Assembly: GCF_014647215.1 (NCBI RefSeq)
Contig: NZ_BMOT01000008.1
Coordinates: 1-64,000, forward strand
Reading direction: 5' to 3'
DNA length: 64,000 nucleotides
Source of the DNA: Shewanella aestuarii
GTDB taxonomy: Bacteria > Pseudomonadota > Gammaproteobacteria > Enterobacterales > Shewanellaceae
Shown: in pieces, positions 56,108 through 64,000 of the stretch
How positions within the stretch are numbered: the stretch's first letter is position 1
Layout of the letters: every line of letters begins with the position of its first letter
Notes under the pieces: model-generated
Databases searched by the model: none
The model's input: only the letters and a program-made list of their open reading frames with translations
Told to the model about the DNA's origin: nothing
Translations under genes and position numbers: made by a program

Positions 56108-57318
56108 CCGTTGATTATTGGATCGAGTAAATCAGCCACTTTAGCGTGGGCTTCCTTGCGTTCTTCTAGGTAATCGTGGCGGTCGTAAATGCCTTCTACA
56201 CCTTTGAGTTTGTGGTTTAAACAGCGTTCGGCGACATGACCAGGCACACCTTGGGATGCAGCAAGTGTTCTGAAAGTTCTTCTTAAATCATGCGGGGTAA
56301 AAAGCTGCATATCCCCCATAAGGTTTGGTGGTTGCACCTTACGCCCAGGTTCACGACCAAACAGCTTAGAAATAGCGCGATTAAGTGTGTCATTGCCCAT
56401 GTGTGGCTTGCTTGAGGATCGGCGAGCAGGAAAGACATAGTCAGAGCCACAAGATCTGATTTTAAGCTCATTAAGCCATTCCATAGCCTGGCGAGGAAGT
56501 GGAATGGTAATAGGTGCACCTGTCTTGCTTCTGCCTTCTGGTAAGTGCCAAAGGGCCTTATCTAACTCAAACTCATTCCACATGGCGCAGCATAGCTCAC
56601 TCTTACGAAGGCCCAAAGTGACCAACATGGCGCAAGCTAAATAGTTATCACGGGTGAAGCTCATTGCGTTGGCTTTAAATAGCTTGAACGCTTTTTCTAT
56701 CTCAGGGAAGGTCAAGGCTCTGTCTTTGCTGAGTTCAACGCCGCCAGCGTCAGAAACAGTAAATGCACTGGCAGGATTGTTTCCTAATAGATCTAACTTG
56801 ATGCCATGCCTGAATAATTGCTTCAAATACATTAACGCATCATTGGCGGTTGTCGGCCTTTCTTGAGCAATTTTCTGAACGATAGCCCTAACGTCCCTGG
56901 CATTCACTTGGTCTATCGGAATTTCTCCGATGGCGGGCTTTATATCATTACTGTATACCCGCTGTGGAATATGTGGGTGCTTAAGTCGCTTAACTAAGTC
57001 CGACTCGTACCAGTCATTAAATAAATCATCAACCACTTTTATGGATTGTTCTTTGATGCGTTGGCGAGCAATAAGGGGATCTGAGCCAGCGTTTATATCT
57101 CGTTTTTGAATGGCGGCTTCCGCTTTAGCATCGGCAAGTGAAAGGTAAGGGAATTGACCCAAAGTGATTTCTTTACGCTTGCCATTGGAGGTATAGCGCA
57201 GCATCCAATAAGGAGTGGCATTGTTTCTTACGACGAAGTAGAGGCCGCCACCAATAGGGTGTCTTTTGGGTTCACCATTGGCGAAAGTCTGTATTTGTTT
57301 TGCTGTTATTGTTGCCAT
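56104..57318 (-). CDS. P4-type tyrosine integrase of the island
   Basis: The 404-residue integrase has an N-terminal DUF4102 arm-binding region (PKRHPIGGGLYFVVRNNATPYWMLRYT), a SAM-like core-binding domain and a catalytic domain. Catalytic motifs are R in TLGLRKSELC (near 234), GRSKTGAPI, H-xx-R in FTPHDLRRTFRTLA (near 340) and Y in GIYDRHDY (near 373). It lies 168 bp inside the right attachment repeat and next to yicC, the expected place for the enzyme that inserted the island. It is transcribed into the island, with the coupled gene following. Confidence 0.94.
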   Translation of the reverse strand: MATITAKQIQTFANGEPKRHPIGGGLYFVVRNNATPYWMLRYTSNGKRKEITLGQFPYLSLADAKAEAAIQKRDINAGSDPLIARQRIKEQSIKVVDDLFNDWYESDLVKRLKHPHIPQRVYSNDIKPAIGEIPIDQVNARDVRAIVQKIAQERPTTANDALMYLKQLFRHGIKLDLLGNNPASAFTVSDAGGVELSKDRALTFPEIEKAFKLFKANAMSFTRDNYLACAMLVTLGLRKSELCCAMWNEFELDKALWHLPEGRSKTGAPITIPLPRQAMEWLNELKIRSCGSDYVFPARRSSSKPHMGNDTLNRAISKLFGREPGRKVQPPNLMGDMQLFTPHDLRRTFRTLAASQGVPGHVAERCLNHKLKGVEGIYDRHDYLEERKEAHAKVADLLDPIING

Positions 57319-57424
57319 TATCTTCCCTGCCCACCATTGCTATTTTTGTTTGTGGTAGCTGCCCACCGCATTGCCCACCACAAATACTACAACAACTGCG
57401 AACAAACGGAAACGAGTGAAAACA

Positions 57425-57452
57425 AAAAAGCCTCAAAAATTGAGGCTTTATA
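57425..57452 (-). terminator. Terminator downstream of yicC, inside the island
   Basis: AAAGCCTCAA pairs with TTGAGGCTTT, and reading on the minus strand a run of T follows. It ends the yicC transcript and separates it from the integrase promoter. It lies on the island side of the junction, so the island supplies both a restored yicC end and a terminator. Confidence 0.85.
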
Positions 57453-57481
57453 GGGTTTTTAGTGTTCTAGCGTGACCGCTA

Positions 57482-57511
57482 AAACATTACTCAACATTCT
57501 GGATCTGCTCG
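57482..57511. repeat. Right attachment repeat (functional yicC 3' end)
   Basis: This is the second copy of the 30-bp repeat, forming the last codons (EQIQNVE and stop) of the intact yicC gene. The identical 10-bp run TGGATCTGCT is at 57500-57509. Crossover is likely in or near this run, after which the island restored the yicC reading frame. Confidence 0.85.
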
Positions 57512-58350
57512 CGCATTTGCTCGATAAGTACTTTTAGCTCGACGGCTGCGGAAGTGATTTCTGCGCTGATAGATTTTGACGCTAGGGTGTTTGATTCGCG
57601 GTTAAACTCTTGCATCATAAAGTCTAAACGACGACCTTCACTGCCACCTTTTTTAAGGATTCTGCGTGCTTCAGTGACATGGGCTTCTAAGCGATCCATC
57701 TCTTCGGCCACATCTTGTTTTTGAGCCAATAATACCATTTCTTGCTCAATACGGGCTGGGTCTAGTTCGCCTTGAATTTCTGCTAGGCGATTGGTTAGCT
57801 TTTCACGTTGATATTGCATGACCGTTGGCATGTGCTCACGCACTATATTTACTTGCTCCATGACACCATCTAAGCGCGTAAGCAGCATGTCTTTTATGGC
57901 AGACCCTTCTCGGCCTCGCGCTTCAATAAATTGATCTATGGCGCTATCAAAGGCTTTCATCAGCTCTGCGCCAATCGAATCCATGTCCTGTTCAGCCGAT
58001 GCTAACACTCCAGGCCAACGCAATACGTCAGTAAGGCTTAATTCACCTTGGCCGGCTTCTTGTTTTAACCAGTTAGCGGCATTAAGTAATTGCTTGGCAA
58101 GATCTTGGTTTAGCTGTAATTCATTACTGCTATTGTCGGCTAATTCATAACGTAGGTTCACTTCTACTTTACCGCGGTTTAGGCGTTTACGCAGACGATC
58201 TCGCAGTACAGGTTCAAAGCTACGAAACTGTTCTGGCAAGCGTAAGTAGGTTTCTAAATAACGCTGATTTACGGAACGAATTTCCCAAGAGGCTGTGCCC
58301 CATTGTGCTTTGTGCTCTATGCGAGCATACGCTGTCATGCTTTGGATCAT
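57487..58350 (-). CDS. yicC: YicC family endoribonuclease
   Basis: The 287-residue YicC protein has its N-terminal domain (MIQSMTAYARIEHKAQWGTASWEIRSVNQRYLETYLRLPEQFR) and the C-terminal DUF1732 domain (EEMDRLEAHVTEARRILKKGGSEGRRLDFMMQEFNRESNTLASKS), both conserved in this stress-related endoribonuclease family. It is complete, so the island that took its 3' end restored the coding sequence. It is divergent from rph with a 169-bp gap, the common yicC/rph arrangement. Confidence 0.95.
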   Translation of the reverse strand: MIQSMTAYARIEHKAQWGTASWEIRSVNQRYLETYLRLPEQFRSFEPVLRDRLRKRLNRGKVEVNLRYELADNSSNELQLNQDLAKQLLNAANWLKQEAGQGELSLTDVLRWPGVLASAEQDMDSIGAELMKAFDSAIDQFIEARGREGSAIKDMLLTRLDGVMEQVNIVREHMPTVMQYQREKLTNRLAEIQGELDPARIEQEMVLLAQKQDVAEEMDRLEAHVTEARRILKKGGSEGRRLDFMMQEFNRESNTLASKSISAEITSAAVELKVLIEQMREQIQNVE

Positions 58351-58519
58351 GAAATGTCCTATTATGTGCTATTAATTAAATTGATTATCGATTATAGCGG
58401 TTTTATCACCAGGGGTTAAAGGATTCGTTCACAGAATGATGCCTTTGCATGGCATATGTAAGCTTATGCGACTATAATATCGTCCCAAATTAAATACGAA
58501 TTCGACTACAGGACTTTTC

Positions 58520-59233
58520 ATGCGCCCAAGCAATCGTACACCCGCTCAAACTCGCCCTATTACTATTACCCGTAACTTTACTGCCCATGCAGAAGGTTCT
58601 GTTCTGGTTGAGTTTGGTGATACTAAAGTACTTTGTACCGCCAGTTTTACGGAAGGTGTGCCACGCTTTTTAAAAGGCCAAGGCCAAGGTTGGGTCACTG
58701 CTGAATACGGAATGTTACCGCGTTCAACCCATAGCCGTATGGATCGTGAAGCTGCCCGCGGTAAGCAATCTGGTCGTACACAAGAGATCCAACGTCTTAT
58801 TGGTCGTTCGTTACGTGCTGCAGTAGATATGAAGTTACTAGGCGAAAATACCATTGTTATCGATTGTGATGTTATTCAAGCTGATGGCGGCACACGTACC
58901 GCGGCGATTACTGGAGCCTGTGTTGCTTTAGTTGATGCGTTAAACTGGGCGCGTGGAAAAGGCATTATTAAAGCTAACCCACTTAAGTTTTTAATCGCTG
59001 CGGTGAGTGTGGGTATTTTTGAAGGTGAAGCGATCAGCGATTTAGAATATATCGAAGATAGTGCCGCTGAAACAGACATGAACGTAGTGATGACTGAAAC
59101 AGGCAAGATTATTGAAATTCAAGGGACTGCTGAAGGTGAACCATTTAGCCATGAAGAGTTAATTGAGCTGCTTGGGCTAGCTAAAAACAGTATTCGTGAA
59201 ATTGTCGATGTGCAAAAAGCGGCATTGAGCTAA
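58520..59233 (+). CDS. rph: Ribonuclease PH
   Basis: Phosphorolytic 3'-to-5' exoribonuclease, 237 residues, that trims tRNA 3' ends. The RNase PH core is clear: [70 protein letters not shown], and the [23 protein letters not shown] segment. Length is full, so unlike E. coli K-12 it is not frameshifted. It is followed by pyrE with a hairpin between them. Confidence 0.97.
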   Translation: MRPSNRTPAQTRPITITRNFTAHAEGSVLVEFGDTKVLCTASFTEGVPRFLKGQGQGWVTAEYGMLPRSTHSRMDREAARGKQSGRTQEIQRLIGRSLRAAVDMKLLGENTIVIDCDVIQADGGTRTAAITGACVALVDALNWARGKGIIKANPLKFLIAAVSVGIFEGEAISDLEYIEDSAAETDMNVVMTETGKIIEIQGTAEGEPFSHEELIELLGLAKNSIREIVDVQKAALS

Positions 59234-59250
59234 AATCAATTCCAAAATTA

Positions 59251-59275
59251 GGGGCCGTTTACGGTCCCTTTTTTT
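59251..59275 (+). terminator. Attenuator-like terminator between rph and pyrE
   Basis: GGGGCCGT and ACGGTCCC form an 8-bp GC-rich stem with one G-T pair, followed by seven T. It precedes pyrE by 30 bp, as in E. coli, where coupled translation of the rph end and UTP levels control read-through. Equivalent control here is inferred from the layout. Confidence 0.75.
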
Positions 59276-59304
59276 AAGTAAAAATAGTCAATAGAGGATT
59301 AAAA

Positions 59305-59946
59305 GTGAAAGCTTATCAACGCGAGTTTATTGAATTTGCCCTAGAACGCCAAGTATTACGTTTTGGTGAGTTCACCTTAAAATCTGGCCGTACTAGCCCG
59401 TATTTTTTTAATGCTGGATTGTTTAATACAGGCAAGGATTTAGCCCGCTTAGGACGCTTTTATGCCGCAGCATTAATGGATGCGGGTATCGAGTTTGATT
59501 TGTTGTTTGGCCCTGCTTATAAAGGCATTCCGATTGCCACTACAACGGCTGTGGCGCTTTGCGATCACCATGATGTCGATGTGCCTTACTGCTTTAATCG
59601 TAAAGAGGCTAAAACCCATGGCGAAGGTGGCAGTCTTGTGGGGAGCGAGCTGAAAGGCAAGGTAATGTTGGTTGATGACGTTATTACAGCAGGCACTGCG
59701 ATCCGTGAGTCGATGGAAATCATTAATGCCCATAATGCCAAGCTTGCGGGTGTGCTGATTGCGCTAGATCGTCAAGAAAAAGGCAAGGGTGAGTTATCGG
59801 CAATTCAAGAGGTTGAGCGTGATTTTGGTTGTGACATTGTATCCATTATCAAACTGTCAGATTTGATTAATTACTTATCTGAAAAGCCTGGAATGGAAGC
59901 GGAGTTAGCGTCAGTCAGCGCTTATCGCCAACAGTACGGGATTTAA
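59305..59946 (+). CDS. pyrE: Orotate phosphoribosyltransferase
   Basis: Converts orotate and PRPP to OMP in pyrimidine synthesis. The 213-residue protein has [18 protein letters not shown] near the N terminus, [15 protein letters not shown], and the PRPP-binding motif [17 protein letters not shown]. It lies after the rph attenuator, with GAGGAT before its start, and ends at a terminator shared with the convergent folE. Confidence 0.97.
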   Translation: MKAYQREFIEFALERQVLRFGEFTLKSGRTSPYFFNAGLFNTGKDLARLGRFYAAALMDAGIEFDLLFGPAYKGIPIATTTAVALCDHHDVDVPYCFNRKEAKTHGEGGSLVGSELKGKVMLVDDVITAGTAIRESMEIINAHNAKLAGVLIALDRQEKGKGELSAIQEVERDFGCDIVSIIKLSDLINYLSEKPGMEAELASVSAYRQQYGI

Positions 59947-59972
59947 TCGATTTCATCATGATGTTGATTATT

Positions 59973-60011
59973 AAAAAAGCTGCTCAATAGCGATATTGAT
60001 GCAGCTTTTTT
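59973..60011. terminator. Bidirectional terminator between pyrE and folE
   Basis: AAAAAAGCTGC pairs with GCAGCTTTTTT, and the loop contains a second TCAATA/TATTGA pairing. A- and T-tracts on both sides make it work for both convergent genes. Confidence 0.85.
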
Positions 60012-60024
60012 ATTGCGGCACTAT

Positions 60025-60675
60025 CTATTTTACCTGATGCAGAAATTCAGCCCGTGTTGCCGAATTTGATTTGAAAATCCCGCCTAAGGCCGTAGTTGTG
60101 GTTGAACTGGTCGAGTCCATCACACCGCGAGATTTAACACAGTAATGCACAGCATCCATTTTAACGGCCACATCTTTAGTTTCTAACAAGGTTTGCAATG
60201 CCACTAACACTTGCTGGGTTAATCGCTCTTGCACTTGTGGGCGTTGGGCAAAAAATCGCACAATACGGTTAATTTTAGATAGACCAATAATTTTAGTCCG
60301 AGGCAAATAAGCCACCGTTGCGAAGCCATCAATCGTCACTAAGTGGTGTTCGCAGGTGCTGGTAAGACTGATGTCTTGAACTCTGACCATTTCATCAACG
60401 CCCATTTTGTTTTCAATGACGGTGATCTTAGGGAAGTTTTCGTAATCAAGGCCTGAAAATATTTCGTCGACATACATTTTGGCAATGCGGCGAGGTGTGT
60501 CAGCAAGGCTGTCATCGCTTAAGTCTAATGACATAAGAGTTAAAATTTCACGCATGTGGTGTTCAATTTTGACCTTACGCTCTTCAGGTGTTGACGTTTT
60601 TGGCAACATTGGGGTTTCTAGCCCACGGTCAGCTAAGGCGGCTTGAACTTTCTTTGCGGCTTCAGATAGTGCCAT
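60025..60675 (-). CDS. folE: GTP cyclohydrolase I
   Basis: First enzyme of tetrahydrofolate synthesis, converting GTP to dihydroneopterin triphosphate. The zinc and catalytic motifs are [13 protein letters not shown] (C, H, H) and [11 protein letters not shown] (C); [16 protein letters not shown] is also conserved. ATG 60675 is chosen (216 residues, MALSEAAKK) because GGAG lies six bases upstream; an in-frame ATG six codons earlier is less well placed. Confidence 0.96.
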   Translation of the reverse strand: MALSEAAKKVQAALADRGLETPMLPKTSTPEERKVKIEHHMREILTLMSLDLSDDSLADTPRRIAKMYVDEIFSGLDYENFPKITVIENKMGVDEMVRVQDISLTSTCEHHLVTIDGFATVAYLPRTKIIGLSKINRIVRFFAQRPQVQERLTQQVLVALQTLLETKDVAVKMDAVHYCVKSRGVMDSTSSTTTTALGGIFKSNSATRAEFLHQVK

Positions 60676-60790
60676 CACATTCTCCAACAACAAGTATCAC
60701 ATCAGTGTACGATAAAAATGAGGGTGCCGCTAACTGCAGCCGGGCGGGGATCATAACGCTATTTGCTTTAAAATAGTATTGTTGAAATAG

Positions 60791-60823
60791 AAAAGCCGAC
60801 CTTTTTAGTCAAGTATCGGCTTT
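60791..60823 (-). terminator. Terminator of the S9 peptidase gene
   Basis: AAAGCCGA and TCGGCTTT form an 8-bp stem with a 16-base loop; reading on the minus strand TTTTCTATTTC follows. It lies about 25 bp after the peptidase stop. Confidence 0.65.
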
Positions 60824-60848
60824 GGAAGGGTATTTAAAACTTAAAAAA

Positions 60849-62798
60849 TTATTTTACATTTAAGTTTTCTTTTAAGAACTTAAGCATAATTTCATAATAT
60901 TTAGCGCGGTTTTCTGCATTATAAAAACCATGTCCTTCTTTGTCCCATACTTGTTTTTGGTAAGGGTAATTGGCTTGTTTTAGTGCTTTTTCCATCGCTT
61001 CAAATTGTTCTATTGGTGCTCGTTCATCTTCTTCACCATGAATCAATAACACATTGGCTTTAAGCTTATCAACGTTATGAGTTGGTGACATCGCACGTAA
61101 TTGCGCTACGTCACTACCAAGTACTTCTTTTAAAAATGCTTTACCGCCGTATGATTCTGGAACATCACCAGTTTCAAACATTTGCTCTAAATCATATACC
61201 CCAGCAACACCTATGGCACATTTAAACATGTCGGGTGCTAGCATTGGGCTCATTAGGGCAGAATATCCACCAAAACTCGCGCCAGAGACACACACTCTGT
61301 TTTTGTCGGCATAACCTTGATCTATTGCATATTGTGTTGCATCAAGAATGTCATGTTGAATTTTACTTCCCCATGCACGATAACCAGATTCCTCAAAATC
61401 AACTCCATATCCACCTGAACCACGGAAATTCACTTGCAATACCGCAATGCCGTTTTGGGCTAATAATTGATTTTCTGGGTTAAATACCCATAAATCGCGA
61501 GGGCCGTGCGGTCCACCATGTGGATTAACCACCAATGGCATGTTTTTATGTTCAATACCACGCGGTAAGGTTAAATAACCATGAATGGTTACACCATCAC
61601 GATTGACGAAGCTAATAGGGCGAACTTCTGACATCTCATTAGGGTCAAGTGCGGCATTTCCTGCGAATAGAAACTTTAACTTGAGGTTTTGACGGTCAAA
61701 TAAGTAATAGTCACCTGAGTTTTTATCATTCATTGCCATGACAATAAGGGTATTACCGTTGATGGTTTCACTGACAATACGGATACGGTGATCTGGAATT
61801 GCAGCCATAAGCTGCTGTAATGCTTTGGCTTTATTGCTTTCGGTGTCGACGAAGCGATATTCAGGATAACCATTTTCAAATTCAACCGCGTACAGTGTAT
61901 TTGTTTGGTCACTTATCCAGGTCTTCAGTGGATCGACAATATTATGCTGAATAATTTTTTTATGTTTAGCGCTAGCAAGTTCAACTTCATAAATAGCGCG
62001 AGTATTGCCTTCGCTATTGGCTATCGCGTAAATTGATTTGTTGTCTTCGGTAAATGAAATAGGATAAAAATCAGTTAGATCGCCTTTAATTCTGCTGGCA
62101 TCAATCCATTCGTTATTATCATAATAAAATAATTGGTCATTATTTTTGCTATCACGAGCAAAGCTAAAACGCACTTCTTCATTGTTATCTACTAAAAAAC
62201 CAGCGTTAGCGACAGGGGAGGTGGTGATGCGCTTGCGTTTGCCTGAATAGACGTTTACTTTGTAAACAAGGGTATATACATAGTTGAGACTATTCCAAGG
62301 ATAAGCCATCACATAAATGTATTTATCATCATCTTTTAAGGTATCTAATACAAATGCACTTGCCTGAATAGACTCGTTATCAGACATGTTAGCACTGCCT
62401 GAACTTCCCCGGCCATTGTAGCCAAACAAGTATTTTGATTTACTGCCATCGTAGTTAACAGCTAAAAGCTCACCGTAATAAACAGATGATTCTTGACGAG
62501 GTTTCTTATAGAGTTTTTGCAAGACAATCCGTTCATCATTGACCCAGTAATAACTGCCCACTTCTTCTTCGCCATCAAATTTTACAGCGTAGGTAGGTTG
62601 CATTTTTTCGAGGTTTAAAATCAGTAATGTGCGCTTTTCATTCTCGATAAGAATGACACCTAGATGCTTACCATCGGGTGAAATTTTTACTTCTGAAAAC
62701 TCTGAATAAGCACTGAAGTCTTTAATTGATGGCGAGGCAAAAGTATGGGGGGTGAATAAAATAAACAAACAGCAAGTGAGGTATAAAATGCGCAGCAT
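60849..62798 (-). CDS. S9 family alpha/beta-hydrolase peptidase, secreted
   Basis: The 649-residue protein opens with a signal peptide (about 1-21, ILYLTCCLFILFTPHTFAS), then a beta-propeller region to about residue 395 and a C-terminal alpha/beta-hydrolase domain of prolyl oligopeptidase type. The catalytic serine is in CVSGASFGGYSALMSPM, the aspartate in HGEEDERAPIEQ, and the histidine in DKEGHGFYN. It is probably a periplasmic acylaminoacyl- or dipeptidyl-peptidase. It stands alone between folE and slmA, inserted in the otherwise conserved order pyrE-slmA-dut. Substrate unknown. Confidence 0.92.
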   Translation of the reverse strand: MLRILYLTCCLFILFTPHTFASPSIKDFSAYSEFSEVKISPDGKHLGVILIENEKRTLLILNLEKMQPTYAVKFDGEEEVGSYYWVNDERIVLQKLYKKPRQESSVYYGELLAVNYDGSKSKYLFGYNGRGSSGSANMSDNESIQASAFVLDTLKDDDKYIYVMAYPWNSLNYVYTLVYKVNVYSGKRKRITTSPVANAGFLVDNNEEVRFSFARDSKNNDQLFYYDNNEWIDASRIKGDLTDFYPISFTEDNKSIYAIANSEGNTRAIYEVELASAKHKKIIQHNIVDPLKTWISDQTNTLYAVEFENGYPEYRFVDTESNKAKALQQLMAAIPDHRIRIVSETINGNTLIVMAMNDKNSGDYYLFDRQNLKLKFLFAGNAALDPNEMSEVRPISFVNRDGVTIHGYLTLPRGIEHKNMPLVVNPHGGPHGPRDLWVFNPENQLLAQNGIAVLQVNFRGSGGYGVDFEESGYRAWGSKIQHDILDATQYAIDQGYADKNRVCVSGASFGGYSALMSPMLAPDMFKCAIGVAGVYDLEQMFETGDVPESYGGKAFLKEVLGSDVAQLRAMSPTHNVDKLKANVLLIHGEEDERAPIEQFEAMEKALKQANYPYQKQVWDKEGHGFYNAENRAKYYEIMLKFLKENLNVK

Positions 62799-62954
62799 AA
62801 ATACAGTCCGTGTAATAAATGTTAAAAATGTAACGGCATTGTATTTTATCTGAATTTATGGGGCAAGAGTTGTGGATTAATTATTCAATTAGATTAAGCG
62901 GATATAGGGAGGAAACTAGAGCTACATACACATTGCATATAGCCCTAATGCTGG

Positions 62955-63548
62955 CTAGCTTCTCAACAATTGCTGCTGAATAAAGGTCCATTGCTCATCA
63001 AAGTGTTGCGTTGGTTTTTGTTTAAACTCACTGCGGACAAATTGCGAAATTCTACCTTCTGCAAAGGCCAGTAATAAGTTAGCTAAAATGGCTTCATCTA
63101 GGTTAAATCCATGGCCTTCACGTAAGGTTTTTTCGCGTAAAATTTGTTTAATTTGGGTTTCAATTTTAGCAAACAATACACTGATGCGACTGCGTAAACG
63201 TTCATTTTCACCCAATAATGCATCACCATTAAGCACTCTTGAAATGCCCGGGTTGCGTTCAGAAAATACTAACAAAAGATGCAACACTAACTGGCAGCGT
63301 TTCATGGTGTCTTTTTCTTCATCCATGATGATATTCAAGCGAGATAAAAGTGCATCTTCAATAAACTCAATCAATCCTTCAAACATTCTGGCTTTGCTTG
63401 GAAAATGACGATACAGCGCAGCTTCCGATACCCCTACTTCGGCGGCTAACTTCGCCGTGGTAATACGTTGGCCTGGGCTTGTTTCTAACATTTGGGCTAA
63501 ACATTGTAGAATGTGTTCGCGACGATTGATTTTTGGGCTTTCCGCCAT
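62955..63548 (-). CDS. slmA: Nucleoid occlusion factor SlmA
   Basis: The 197-residue TetR-family protein binds DNA sites and blocks FtsZ assembly over the nucleoid. The N-terminal helix-turn-helix [53 protein letters not shown] matches SlmA rather than a ligand-responsive TetR, and the remaining helices carry [23 protein letters not shown]. It lies 36 bp after dut, the conserved dut-slmA order. Confidence 0.96.
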   Translation of the reverse strand: MAESPKINRREHILQCLAQMLETSPGQRITTAKLAAEVGVSEAALYRHFPSKARMFEGLIEFIEDALLSRLNIIMDEEKDTMKRCQLVLHLLLVFSERNPGISRVLNGDALLGENERLRSRISVLFAKIETQIKQILREKTLREGHGFNLDEAILANLLLAFAEGRISQFVRSEFKQKPTQHFDEQWTFIQQQLLRS

Positions 63549-63584
63549 TCTTATTTTCCTTGACTCAGTGACTACTTATGAAGA

Positions 63585-64000
63585 TTACTTGGTGCCTGAG
63601 TGACCAAATCCGCCTTCACCACGATCTGAGCTATTAAATTCATCTACTAATGTAAAATGTGCTTGTACGACAGGGACAAAGACAAGTTGCGCTAAACGAT
63701 CACCAATCTCTAAGGTAAAAGGTTTAGTGCTTCTATTCCAGCAAGATACCATTAAGGGGCCTTGATAATCCGAATCGATGAGGCCAACCAAATTACCTAA
63801 TACTATGCCGTGTTTATGACCTAAACCTGAGCGCGGTAAAATAACGGCGGCAAGGCTAGGGTCGGCAACATGCACAGCGATACCCGTAGGGATTAATACT
63901 GTCTCACCGGGGGCGATAACCATAGTGGTATCTACCATAGCGCGTAAGTCCATTCCTGCACTGCCAGGGGTTGCATAGGCTGGAAGTGGGAATTCACTAC
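63585..64000 (-). CDS. dut: dUTP pyrophosphatase, 5' end outside the window
   Basis: Hydrolyses dUTP to dUMP, preventing uracil in DNA. The visible 138 codons cover most of the trimeric enzyme, from [20 protein letters not shown] through [36 protein letters not shown] and [10 protein letters not shown] to the C-terminal [10 protein letters not shown] that closes the active site. The frame stays open to the window edge, so about 14 residues of the N terminus are missing. An internal ATG at 63953 is not the start. slmA follows. Confidence 0.96.
   Translation of the reverse strand, partial: SEFPLPAYATPGSAGMDLRAMVDTTMVIAPGETVLIPTGIAVHVADPSLAAVILPRSGLGHKHGIVLGNLVGLIDSDYQGPLMVSCWNRSTKPFTLEIGDRLAQLVFVPVVQAHFTLVDEFNSSDRGEGGFGHSGTK

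Larger units (their letters stand above)
48831..57511. mobile_element. Genomic island integrated in the 3' end of yicC
   Basis: About 8.7 kb lies between two imperfect 30-bp direct repeats (48831-48860 and 57482-57511, 25 of 30 identical), both of which encode the last residues of YicC. The P4-type integrase lies immediately inside the right repeat. Gene content is typically accessory: integrase with a coupled partner, AlpA-like regulator, small phage- or plasmid-like genes, a second tyrosine recombinase, a nucleotidyltransferase, a protease and a membrane protein. The 3' end of yicC is the known site of the MGI family of mobilisable islands in Vibrio and relatives. I saw no relaxase, so self-transfer is unlikely. 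Confidence 0.85.

Noticed and set aside
48831..57511. Insertion into a tRNA gene
   Set aside because: P4-like integrases usually use tRNA genes, but no tRNA is visible at either junction and the repeats are yicC coding sequence.

Overview
The window is chromosomal DNA from a gammaproteobacterium, almost certainly a Shewanella of the lower-GC marine type. The evidence is a near-canonical CymA tetrahaem quinol dehydrogenase, a full caa3-type cytochrome oxidase cluster, a lexA-sulA operon, and the orders ftsY-ftsE-ftsX-rpoH and yicC/rph-pyrE/slmA/dut. No tRNA, rRNA or CRISPR array was seen.

Layout. 0-12 kb: a small inverted-repeat (MITE-like) element, cinA, a YceB-like lipoprotein, ppc, and the arginine genes, with argE divergent from argCBFG and argH behind its own gap. 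A pair of ARG boxes sits in the argE/argC divergent region. 12-20 kb: a chemoreceptor, an MFS carrier, a sulfotransferase-like protein, a YcaQ-like protein, an FKBP isomerase and a MATE exporter that is followed by a decayed S9-peptidase tail. 19.7-27.6 kb: a chemotaxis signalling operon (STAS, CheY, CheA, CheW, PAS chemoreceptor, CheR, CheB) with no flagellar genes. 27.9-36.7 kb: the cytochrome c oxidase operon (coxB with two cytochrome c domains, coxA, cox11, cox3, SURF1, haem A/O synthases, Sco) with a small DUF2909 gene running against it. 37-48.8 kb: sulA-lexA with two LexA boxes, plsB, an aromatic amino acid permease, cymA, rsmD, ftsYEX and rpoH.

48.8-57.5 kb is a genomic island. It lies between two 30-bp imperfect repeats that both encode the last codons of yicC, so it is inserted in the 3' end of yicC, a known integration hotspot. 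The integrase lies next to yicC, followed by an accessory gene coupled to it, an AlpA-like regulator, small plasmid- or phage-like genes and a second, catalytic-domain-only tyrosine recombinase beside a perfect 25-bp palindrome. A nucleotidyltransferase follows. At the far end is an unusual divergent cargo unit: a membrane protein, a 68-residue protein and a Clp-fold serine protease (SDH family) with a tandem ETKAKG repeat. This cargo is the best candidate for an undescribed system. 57.5-64 kb returns to core genes: yicC, rph, pyrE, folE, an S9 peptidase, slmA and a 5'-truncated dut.
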